This document shows, piece by piece, positions 1-5,947 of a stretch of DNA of 6,789 nt. The first letter of the stretch is position 1. Every line of letters begins with the position of its first letter. The notes below the pieces were generated by a model that searched no databases, had not been told where the DNA came from, and worked only from the letters and a program-made list of their open reading frames with translations. This stretch comes from an uncultured Eubacteriales bacterium. GTDB taxonomy: Bacteria > Bacillota > Clostridia > Oscillospirales > CAG-272. A program made the translations under genes and the position numbers. Location of the stretch: assembly GCA_934526185.1 (NCBI GenBank), contig CAKTAA010000114.1, forward strand, positions 1-6,789, written 5' to 3'.

Positions 1-402
1 ATCCTAGCCTACGAATAGAATTTGAGGCGAAATAAAGGATTGTAACTAACATTTTTAATATAAAAAATGCAATAGAGGTTGATAGTGGAATTATACTGTA
101 AGATGAGTTCAACTGTGTATTTTCGAAAAATAGTCTGTATTTGCTACCGAATGTTCATGATATGAATGTAGGTCTCTCGTATGTACGATTAGATAATTGA
201 ATAAATGCGAACGCAGTATTAAACACACCCATAGAGAAAAGCAGATCTCCTAACCGACTGGATGATTTATACAACGAATATGGGAGTGTAAACTAGAAAT
301 GTAGTATGCCATTGAGAGAATCCTAAATGATACTAAATAATAAACGGCTTTCGAAAACAAACTTATAGCAGTTTGGGAGAGCTTAACAAGGAGGTTAATA
401 GC
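1..402. other. AT-rich upstream region without a supportable gene
   Basis: Stop codons are dense in all frames and I recognise no protein here. The longest suggestive piece is an open stretch of about 31 codons at 201-296 on the + strand ending in TAG; it has no ribosome binding site or convincing start, so I do not call it. A ten-base palindrome TTTTCGAAAA lies at 120-129 and a related TTTCGAAA at 349-356. The promoter of the downstream three-gene module should lie in this region; TTGAGA at 312-317 followed by TAAATA at 334-339 is a weak candidate only. The composition matches the defence genes that follow, so this stretch probably belongs to the same acquired segment. Confidence 0.5.
388..394 (+). 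promoter_or_regulatory. Ribosome binding site of the methyltransferase gene
   Basis: AAGGAGG ends 8 bases before the ATG at 403. It decides the start: an in-frame TTG at 373 would place this Shine-Dalgarno sequence inside the gene and has no comparable site of its own, while the ATG at 403 gives the usual family N-terminus that runs straight into motif I. Confidence 0.8.
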
Positions 403-612
403 ATGCCCTATGCTGCTATAGATTTATTTTGTGGTGTTGGTGGACTAACCAAAGGGCTTGAACAAGCAGGGATTAATGTTGTTGCGGGACTTGATTTTGA
501 GCCAAGTTGCCAATATGCATATGAAAAAAATAATAACGCAAAGTTTATTCAGCGTGACATAACGACTGTAACACCTGAAGAACTAAGTGCATTATATCCT
601 GATAATCTTGAT

Positions 613-620
613 ATAAAGAT
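613..620 (+). other. Probable deletion scar in the methyltransferase gene
   Basis: The N-terminal frame ends its family-like sequence at ...NLDIK and the C-terminal frame resumes at DEKWRLLYSF. The two meet at ATAAAGAT, 613-620. This octamer can encode the end of DIK-I in one frame and HKD in the other. Loss of the sequence between two copies of such an octamer would give exactly this junction and a deletion of 3n+1 bases, as the frame change requires. The second copy is inferred, not seen. Confidence 0.55.
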
Positions 621-1362
621 GAAAAATGGCGTTTGTTATACTCGTTTGGAGGACTTGCACAAGCGATACATCCTGAAATAATTGCGATGGAGAATGTTCC
701 TGAACTTGAAAAAACAGCGGTTTTTAGCGATTTTGAAAATGGACTAAAAGACCATGGATACCATATTTTCCATAAAATAGTATACTGTCCAGACTATGGT
801 ATCCCCCAGAGCAGAAAACGGTTGGTGTTGTTGGCATCGTCGTTAGATGAAATTAGCCTACTTCCAGCCACACATTCGCATAGCAATTATGTTACAGTAA
901 AAGATGCTATTGGAAATTTACCACCATTAATTGCTGGATCGACTGATCCTGATGATTTAATGCATTCAGCAACAGCTTTGTCAGAAAAAAATCTGAAACG
1001 TATTCGACAGTCTGTGCCAGGCGGGACATGGCGCGATTGGGATAAAGAACTTCAATTAAAATGTCATAAAAAGAGTTCTGGAAAAACATACCCATCTGTT
1101 TATGGACGGATGTTATGGGATGCACCATCACCTACTATTACAACGCAATTTTATGGTTATGGAAATGGTCGCTTTGGTCATCCTAGTCAGGATCGAGCGT
1201 TATCTCTTCGGGAAGGAGCCATTCTTCAATCATTTCCTAGAGATTATAAATTTATTAGCTCGACGGATATTCTTAACAAACATAAATTAGGTCTACAAAT
1301 AGGGAATGCAGTTCCTGTTCGTCTAGGAGAAGTAATAGGGTTAAGTATTTTAGAACATATCC

Positions 1363-1367
1363 GGAGG
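1363..1367 (+). promoter_or_regulatory. Ribosome binding site of the DUF262 gene
   Basis: GGAGG lies inside the 3' end of the methyltransferase frame. It is 7 bases before the ATG at 1375 and only 4 before the adjacent in-frame ATG at 1372, so 1375 is the better-spaced start. Confidence 0.6.
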
Positions 1368-1374
1368 TATAATG

Positions 1375-2430
1375 ATGGCAAAGAAAAAAGTAACGCCTGA
1401 GCGAATTGAGGCGGCGGAACGTCAACTAAAGGACTTACAACGTCAAGTAGAATATGATACGAAAGATTATACCCTTGAATTGTTATTAGACAAGTTTGAA
1501 AAGGGAGATTTTTATATTCCGGATTATCAGCGCCAGTTTGTCTGGAAAGCTAACAACCGTTCTTTATTTATAGAGTCGGTATTACTTGGCTTACCGATTC
1601 CGTTTATGTTTTTTGCAGGGTGTGAAGATGGACGTCTTGAAATTATAGATGGTGCACAAAGAATGCAAACCTTGCGTGAATTTGTTAAATACAAAATGAA
1701 ACTTAATAAGCTTGCAAAGCTTACTGAATTGGATGGATTCAGCTTTGATGATTTATCTACGGCTACGCGAAGAAAATTTCTTAATAGAACTTTTAGAGTA
1801 GTTGTGTTGGATGAAAAAACTACAACAGATATTCGCCAGGATCTCTTCAATCGTATTAATACATCTGGTGTTAAAGCATCCGATTCTGAAGTGCGTAGAG
1901 GTTCATATCCAGGAAAGTTAACAGACTATATTGAAAAATGTTGTAAAAACGAATTGTTTATTTCGCTTTGTCCAATTTCAAAGAGTAAAGCTGTGCGTCA
2001 AGAAAGATTTGAACTTGTGCTTAGATTTTTTGCTTACTTAAATGATTACAAGCATTTCGGACATGAAGTTAATCCATTTTTAAATGATTTTTTAGCGAAA
2101 AATATAGACAGTTTTGATGAGCAACAATATGAAGTTGATTTTGAAGGAATGCTTAATTTTGTTAAGAAACATTTTCAATTTGGATTCGCTAAAACTCAAA
2201 ATGCCACAACTACACCGAGGGTACGTTTTGAGGCGATTTCTGTGGGAGTAGCTTTAGCATTACGTGAATACCCGGATTTAGAGGTGGAAAATGTTGATTG
2301 GCTTAATTCGAATGATTTTAAAGTATTGACAACATCTGATGCTAGTAACAATGAGGGAAAACTTGTTGCACGAGTTGAATATGTTAGGGATAAACTTATT
2401 GGGGCGAAAGTAAATGATTGCGATACATGA
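1375..2430 (+). CDS. DUF262 (GmrSD N-terminal type) protein
   Basis: This is a DUF262 protein of 351 residues, or 352 if the ATG at 1372 is used. Seen, numbering from 1372: YIPDYQRQFVW at 48-58 (the Q-R-x-x-x-W motif), LLGLPIPFMF at 71-80, IIDGAQRMQTL at 91-101 (the family's DGxQR motif), and DLFNRINTSG at 157-166 (the family's N-T-G-like turn). In known GmrS/GmrD systems this ParB-related domain is linked to NTP binding or hydrolysis and is followed by a DUF1524 HNH nuclease domain. Here the chain ends without an HNH-like segment, so any nuclease activity would have to come from a partner. No signal peptide or membrane segment is seen, so it is presumably cytoplasmic. It starts inside the methyltransferase gene and ends inside the HEPN gene, which implies coupled translation. 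A role as sensor or regulator of the HEPN effector is an inference. The low GC matches its module neighbours. Confidence 0.88.
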   Translation: MAKKKVTPERIEAAERQLKDLQRQVEYDTKDYTLELLLDKFEKGDFYIPDYQRQFVWKANNRSLFIESVLLGLPIPFMFFAGCEDGRLEIIDGAQRMQTLREFVKYKMKLNKLAKLTELDGFSFDDLSTATRRKFLNRTFRVVVLDEKTTTDIRQDLFNRINTSGVKASDSEVRRGSYPGKLTDYIEKCCKNELFISLCPISKSKAVRQERFELVLRFFAYLNDYKHFGHEVNPFLNDFLAKNIDSFDEQQYEVDFEGMLNFVKKHFQFGFAKTQNATTTPRVRFEAISVGVALALREYPDLEVENVDWLNSNDFKVLTTSDASNNEGKLVARVEYVRDKLIGAKVNDCDT

Positions 2431-3082
2431 TGTTCTTGATGACAGAAAAAGTGAAATAGAATTCTATTATTCGGTTATGGTAGATTTTGATAACAATACT
2501 AACGTTCTGCAAACGGTTGACAATCAGCGCTTTTTTCGTATTATGAAGTCTAATTTTTTGTTGATGCTCTATAATCTTGTTGAAGCAACCTTTACGACAG
2601 GAATGCTAGAAATATATGACCAACTAAAATCTGATGAATGCTCCTATGCTAATGTTATTGATGAGATTCAAAACATTTGGAGAGATTATAAGATTAAAGA
2701 AGTGTACAAGGCAGAGTCAGGTTTATCGACATACACAAATCGTGTTCACAAGGTTGTGCTTGATATTACGCAAAATACGCCATTAGTTCTTTCTAAAAGT
2801 ATGATGGGAATTAATGGCAATCTTAACGCGAAGCAAATTAAGGCTATCTGTGATAAACATAGAATTCGTTACTGTGTATCGGATGATAGTTTAGTTTTGG
2901 AGAAAGTTAAGAAAAAGCGTAATTCTTTAGCACATGGAGATGAAAGCTTTAGTGTGTGTGCACGGGATTTGACTATTTCAGATTTGGAAACTATCAAAGA
3001 TACAGTTATACAGTTTATTTCGGAGATTGTGGTAGGAATGGAAACGTATTGTGATGAAAAGCAATACTTAAGAATACAATAA
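2414..3082 (+). CDS. HEPN protein, MAE_28990/MAE_18760 type (putative RNase effector)
   Basis: This is a 222-residue, probably all-helical protein. The key feature is RNSLAH at residues 169-174, which fits the R-x4-6-H signature that forms the metal-independent RNase active site in many HEPN proteins. Other family-like parts are an N-terminal helix with ERK-type charge (DVLDDRKSEIE, 7-17), YNLVEATF at 53-60, and MGINGNLNAKQIK at 131-143. I recognise this layout as the HEPN type often found next to DUF262 and cytosine methyltransferase genes. The ATG at 2414 lies 17 bases before the DUF262 stop codon. Only a weak GGGGCG/GAAAG purine stretch precedes it, so translation probably depends on ribosomes ending the upstream gene. 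The frame is intact and R169 and H174 are present, so it could still be active. Cleavage of RNA, and of which RNA, is inferred from the superfamily and not shown by the sequence. Confidence 0.82.
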   Translation: MIAIHDVLDDRKSEIEFYYSVMVDFDNNTNVLQTVDNQRFFRIMKSNFLLMLYNLVEATFTTGMLEIYDQLKSDECSYANVIDEIQNIWRDYKIKEVYKAESGLSTYTNRVHKVVLDITQNTPLVLSKSMMGINGNLNAKQIKAICDKHRIRYCVSDDSLVLEKVKKKRNSLAHGDESFSVCARDLTISDLETIKDTVIQFISEIVVGMETYCDEKQYLRIQ

Positions 3083-3336
3083 GTATGTTGGTCATAATAT
3101 CTACCGCCTTTATTGGATAGGGGGAAATGATGGACATAAATTGTTGTGGGATGGACATTATTTTTGATATATTATTATAGTTAGAATGAATGATATTTGT
3201 GAGAATACATGCTAGCTTGAAAGGCTCACAAAAGTTACATTATATAGTTGAACAACAGCCATATAATCCCTACCTATTATCTGGAAATGTAAAGAACATG
3301 TAGCTAGTATTCCATAGCAGAGGATGAAAAACCAAT
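3083..3336. other. AT-rich intergenic region between the HEPN gene and thiN
   Basis: I see no gene here. Structure present: an 8-base perfect inverted repeat, TTTGTGAG at 3196-3203 and CTCACAAA at 3225-3232, enclosing 21 bases that include the palindrome GCTAGC; a second dyad, ATTATAT at 3239-3245 and ATATAAT at 3261-3267; and a direct repeat ATGGACAT at 3129-3136 and 3151-3158. None is followed by a T-run on the + strand, so I cannot name a terminator for the HEPN operon. The composition belongs to the left-hand segment. Confidence 0.5.
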
Positions 3337-3357
3337 ATGAGTTCAGATGAAAGAGAA

Positions 3358-4021
3358 ATGGCAGATACCTGCCTGATCATATCGGGCGGACAGGAATTTT
3401 GCGTCGGAATTCGTGAAAGAACGGAAGTATCCCTATGTGGTCGCTGTGGACGCGGGTCTCGCCGTCTGCGAGGACCTGGGGCTCGTGCCGGACCTTGCGG
3501 TGGGAGATTTCGATACCTTTGGACTGGAGCGGATGGAAGAACTCCGAAAGAAAGAGGGCTGGGCGACGGATGTCCACAAGCCGGAAAAGGACGAAACTGA
3601 CACGGATCTTGCGGTCCGCTCCGCGCTCCGTGCCGGTTTTCATACCGCCCATCTGCTGGGAGCCACCGGAGGGAGACTGGATCATGAACTCTCCAATATC
3701 CACCTGATGCGGGCGGCGAAGGACGCTGGACTTTTTATAGAGATATACGACGCGAAGAACAGGATCTTTCTTCTGTCTCCGGATGATAGGGAACATTCCG
3801 TCTTTTTGAAGGATCATATCTACGGAAAATATGTCTCTTTCCTTCCGCTGACGGAAAAGGTTCTTGGAATCACGCTGGATGGATTTAAGTATCCGCTGCA
3901 TAATAAGGATATCTCGATTTTAGAGAACCCGAGCCTCTGCGTCAGCAATGAGGTTCCGGGGGAGCGGGCGGAGATCTCGTTCCGGGAAGGAATTTTAATC
4001 TGCGTAGAGTCGGGAGATTAA
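3358..4021 (+). pseudogene. thiN: Thiamine pyrophosphokinase, frameshifted near the N-terminus
   Basis: The intact enzyme transfers pyrophosphate from ATP to thiamine, giving thiamine diphosphate. The first β-strand is read from ATG 3358 as MADTCLIISGG; this frame then loses similarity and stops at 3600. The remainder is one frame over: in-frame family-like sequence resumes as RNFASEFVKERK from 3392 and runs to TAA 4021. It has VVAVDAGL, GDFDT (3503-3517), HKPEKDETDTD with the acidic Mg/ATP-binding residues (core at 3587-3607), GGRLDHE (3668-3688), and a full C-terminal β-domain ending ICVES. The indel therefore lies at about 3388-3395 and behaves as a loss of 3n+2 bases (or gain of one). The combined length of about 220 codons is normal. 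Initiation at GTG 3413 or ATG 3337 (GAGGA site 12 bases upstream) is possible, but a GTG 3413 product would lack the first strand and probably not fold properly. A sequencing error is the main alternative to a true pseudogene. Confidence 0.82.
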
Positions 4022-4275
4022 AGGGGACGCTGCAGGAAAATGGTAACGTAAAAAAGCAAAAAGAGGGCTAAAATACGGTACATGTTGCAATTCCACGGCA
4101 AGAGGGCTGACTGGACTGTATAAAAAAAACAAAACTGGACATTTCATGCAATCCACATGCGTGTTACCATGGATGGCAGGACAGAAGAGACAATTCCTGG
4201 ATGATGAGTCAGATACTTTCTGATACGTCATGAAAAGCTCCAACTGTCAGTAACACATGAGGGGAGATCTTACTT
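4022..4275 (+). promoter_or_regulatory. Long leader region before the ECF S component gene
   Basis: There is no gene in these 254 bases. ATGGTAAC at 4040-4047 is the exact complement of GTTACCAT at 4163-4170, and two G-T pairs can extend this stem inward, so a transcript could close a loop of about 115 bases. AAGAGGGCT occurs twice, at 4061-4069 and 4100-4108. TCAGA at 4209-4213 can pair with TCTGA at 4219-4223. TATAAA at 4119-4124 resembles a -10 element but has no good -35 partner. AGGGGAGA at 4260-4267 is a strong ribosome binding site for the next gene. I do not recognise a known riboswitch class. Confidence 0.35.
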
Positions 4276-4866
4276 ATGAGAGAAAAGAATGGACAGTTAA
4301 TGAAAATCGCGCAGGCGGGCCTGATGGCGGCGCTCTGCTATATCGGATATGCCGTGTTCCCGGCAATTTCAGCCAGCGGAACAAAGATCCATATCGGCAA
4401 TGCCTTTGTTGTACTTTCCGCGTACCTTCTCGGCGGCGTATACGGCGGACTTTCCGGCGCTGTCGGCTTATCCATCGCTGATATCGTCGGCGGTTATGCG
4501 GCATCTGCACCGAGAACCTTTATCACAAAGCTTGTGATCGGTCTCATCGTTGGTCTCGTTGCCCACAAGATCGCAAAACTTTCTGACGAGCATGACCACG
4601 CCTATGTGATCCGCTGGTCCGCGATCGCGGCTGTATGCGGTCTCGGCTTCAACTGCTTCTTCGAGCCGGCATTAAAGTATGTATGGTATACCTTATTATT
4701 CCCGAATGCTGATAAGGCAGCATCCGCGATCAAAGCGCTGTTAGCGATCACAACCTACACCACGATCATCAACGCGGTGATCAATTCTGTGATCGCAGTT
4801 GTTCTCTACGCGGCACTTCGCCCGGCGTTAAAAAAGGCAGGTTTTATCACTGCGGAGAGAGCTTAA
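4276..4866 (+). CDS. ECF transporter S component, probably for a vitamin B6 form
   Basis: This is a 196-residue, strongly hydrophobic membrane protein with about six predicted transmembrane segments (roughly residues 10-30, 38-55, 57-75, 83-100, 112-132 and 160-183) and small, Gly/Ala-rich helices. The first segment, AQAGLMAALCYIGYAV, has the small-residue pattern that S components use to contact the shared T subunit. An S component binds the vitamin in the membrane and works with an energising module (EcfT plus two ATPases) encoded elsewhere; no such genes are in this window. The substrate is inferred from context: the next gene is a pyridoxal/pyridoxamine kinase, and S components for pyridoxine (PdxU-like) are known in Firmicutes. 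No substrate-specific residue can be named from the sequence alone, so a different vitamin or precursor remains possible. The ATG at 4276 follows GGGGAG with 9 bases between. Confidence 0.82.
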   Translation: MREKNGQLMKIAQAGLMAALCYIGYAVFPAISASGTKIHIGNAFVVLSAYLLGGVYGGLSGAVGLSIADIVGGYAASAPRTFITKLVIGLIVGLVAHKIAKLSDEHDHAYVIRWSAIAAVCGLGFNCFFEPALKYVWYTLLFPNADKAASAIKALLAITTYTTIINAVINSVIAVVLYAALRPALKKAGFITAERA

Positions 4867-4933
4867 GTGCTGAAGAGCAAAAGGTAAAAAAGAGCTATAA
4901 AAAATAGCAAATCAAAATAAGAAAAAGAATTCC

Positions 4934-4957
4934 GCAGTATAACATATATGTTACTGC
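4934..4957. promoter_or_regulatory. Dyad-symmetric site before the pyridoxal kinase gene
   Basis: GCAGT (4934-4938) and ACTGC (4953-4957) flank the perfect 12-base palindrome AACATATATGTT (4941-4952), with two extra bases AT on the left side. This could be an operator for a dimeric regulator or an RNA hairpin in a read-through transcript. It lies about 80 bases before the kinase start. The regulator is unknown. TATACT at 5002-5007 is a -10-like hexamer downstream of it, with no clear -35 at the usual distance. Confidence 0.35.
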
Positions 4958-5037
4958 ATCATATGTGAGAAAGTTCAAAATTTCTGCACGTGAGCAGTCA
5001 ATATACTACGGAAGCAGGAAGATTGGAAGATAAACCT

Positions 5038-5865
5038 ATGCAGAAGAAAATTGCTGTGATCAATGATCTTTCAGGTTATGGCCGCTGTTCGTTAACAGTG
5101 GCTATTCCTGTTTTATCCGCTATGGGCCATCAGTGCTGTCCGGTGCCGACGGCGATCCTCTCGAGCCATACGGAATTTCCGGTGTATTTCTTTGATGACT
5201 ATACGGAGAAAATGACCCCATATACCGACAAATGGAAGGAACTCGGACTTTCCTTCGACGCGATCGCGACCGGCTTTCTCGGATCGGAAGCGCAGATTGA
5301 GATCGTCATGGACATCATCCGGAAATTAGATGCAGAGAAAACATTCGTTGTTGTGGATCCGGTGATGGGAGACCATGGACATGCTTACGAGACTTACACA
5401 CCTGAGATGTGTGAGCAGATGAAGGAGCTCGTCTGCATGGCAGATGTGGTACTGCCGAACGTGACGGAGTGCTGTATCCTCACAGACACCCCGTATAAAG
5501 AAGAAAACTGGACGAGAAAAGAACTCTTAAATATGGCGATGATGCTGCGGCTCATGGGCGCGAAATCTGTTGTCATAACGGGAGTCCGGGAGGGAAGCTA
5601 CTACACGAACGTGGTCCTGGAACAGGGGCAGTACGATGCGAGGTTTATCCGCACAAAGTCCTCCGGCGGCGAGCGCCCGGGAACCGGAGATGTCTTCTCC
5701 TCCGTTGTGGCGGGAGCGCTTTTAAACGGGAAGTCTCTCCCTGAGGCGGTCACCCAGGCAGCAGGATTCGTGAAAGATTGCATCAAAGTCTCTGATGAGG
5801 AGCAGATCCCCCACGCGAACGGTGTCTGTTTTGAGAAGATTCTTGGCAAACTGATAAAAAAGTAG
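5038..5865 (+). CDS. pdxY: Pyridoxal/pyridoxamine kinase
   Basis: This 275-residue cytoplasmic kinase of the ribokinase fold phosphorylates pyridoxal, pyridoxamine or pyridoxine at the 5' position with ATP, trapping imported vitamin B6 and feeding the PLP pool. Visible features: the N-terminal strand and glycine loop VINDLSGYGRCSLT (7-20), SSHTEFP (42-48) in the substrate-lid region, DPVMGDHG (107-114) at the phosphate/metal site, LPNVTE (139-144), and the family signature GTGD (215-218), in which D218 would be the catalytic base. The length is normal and nothing is missing. ATG 5038 is preferred: GGAAG at 5025-5029 is well placed, and the conserved N-terminus begins there; an upstream in-frame GTG at 4990 would add 16 unconserved-looking residues. 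It follows the ECF S component by 171 bases and is closed by a terminator. Naming varies in this family (pdxK and pdxY are both used), and the preferred vitamer cannot be read from the sequence. Confidence 0.9.
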   Translation: MQKKIAVINDLSGYGRCSLTVAIPVLSAMGHQCCPVPTAILSSHTEFPVYFFDDYTEKMTPYTDKWKELGLSFDAIATGFLGSEAQIEIVMDIIRKLDAEKTFVVVDPVMGDHGHAYETYTPEMCEQMKELVCMADVVLPNVTECCILTDTPYKEENWTRKELLNMAMMLRLMGAKSVVITGVREGSYYTNVVLEQGQYDARFIRTKSSGGERPGTGDVFSSVVAGALLNGKSLPEAVTQAAGFVKDCIKVSDEEQIPHANGVCFEKILGKLIKK

Positions 5866-5885
5866 GGGAAATCCCCTTTCTTTTC
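5862..5885 (+). terminator. Intrinsic terminator after the pyridoxal kinase gene
   Basis: AGGGG (5864-5868) pairs with CCCCT (5873-5877) around the loop AAAT, followed by a pyrimidine tract TTCTTTTCTT. A further G-C and A-T pairs can form below the stem across a small internal loop. The stem starts within the TAG stop codon of the kinase gene. It separates the vitamin B6 genes from serS, which therefore needs its own promoter in the next 60 bases. Confidence 0.75.
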
Positions 5886-5933
5886 TTGAAGAAATATGAT
5901 ATATTTTTACCAAAGCGTGTTTTACACGGAAAT

Positions 5934-5940
5934 AAGGAGA
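5934..5940 (+). promoter_or_regulatory. Ribosome binding site of serS
   Basis: AAGGAGA lies 7 bases before ATG 5948 and fixes the start. Just upstream is a small perfect hairpin CGTGT-TTT-ACACG (5916-5928). TATGAT at 5895-5900 is a candidate -10 element, without a clear -35. The gap from the terminator is too short for a T-box leader. Confidence 0.7.
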
Positions 5941-5947
5941 AAAGTTC

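Larger units (their letters stand above)
403..1400 (+). pseudogene. C5-cytosine DNA methyltransferase, broken by an internal deletion
   Basis: A C5-cytosine methyltransferase would transfer a methyl group from S-adenosylmethionine to cytosine in a target DNA sequence. The N-terminal part is read from ATG 403 and contains motif I (DLFCGVGG, 421-444), a motif II-like GLDFEPS and a motif III-like RDIT; this frame runs to a stop at 679-681. The rest is in another frame, from about 618 to TGA 1400, with motif VI (ENV, 690-698), motif VIII (QSRKR, 807-821), a target-recognition region, a motif IX-like RALSLREGAILQSFP and motif X (QIGNAVP, 1296-1316). The PCQ segment (motif IV), which carries the catalytic cysteine, is missing between them, and the junction shifts the frame. 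The visible codons add up to about 332, so roughly 25 residues seem to be lost. Ribosomal frameshifting could not restore activity because the active site itself is absent. The last 26 bases overlap the next gene. The target sequence cannot be read from this region. Confidence 0.9.

Noticed and set aside
201..296. Open stretch of about 31 codons upstream of the methyltransferase, as a small controller or remnant gene
   Set aside because: It has no ribosome binding site, no credible start, and no recognisable motif; a stretch of this length is expected by chance.
3083..3357. TPP riboswitch before thiN
   Set aside because: I looked for the conserved CTGAGA-type element of TPP riboswitches and did not find it.
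3337..3600. A separate 87-codon protein starting at 3337
   Set aside because: Its first part is the thiN N-terminus; the Arg/Gly-rich tail is thiN read out of frame after the indel.
3377..3901. A 174-codon open frame on the - strand
   Set aside because: It lies antisense to thiN, whose protein motifs are clear; the minus-strand translation has no recognisable domain.
4894..4908. GCTAT-AAAAA-ATAGC hairpin as a terminator after the S component gene
   Set aside because: The stem is short and A/T-rich and has no T-run on the + strand; there is no minus-strand gene it could serve.
5866..5947. Serine T-box leader before serS
   Set aside because: The space between terminator and start is about 60 bases, and no T-box sequence or second terminator is present.
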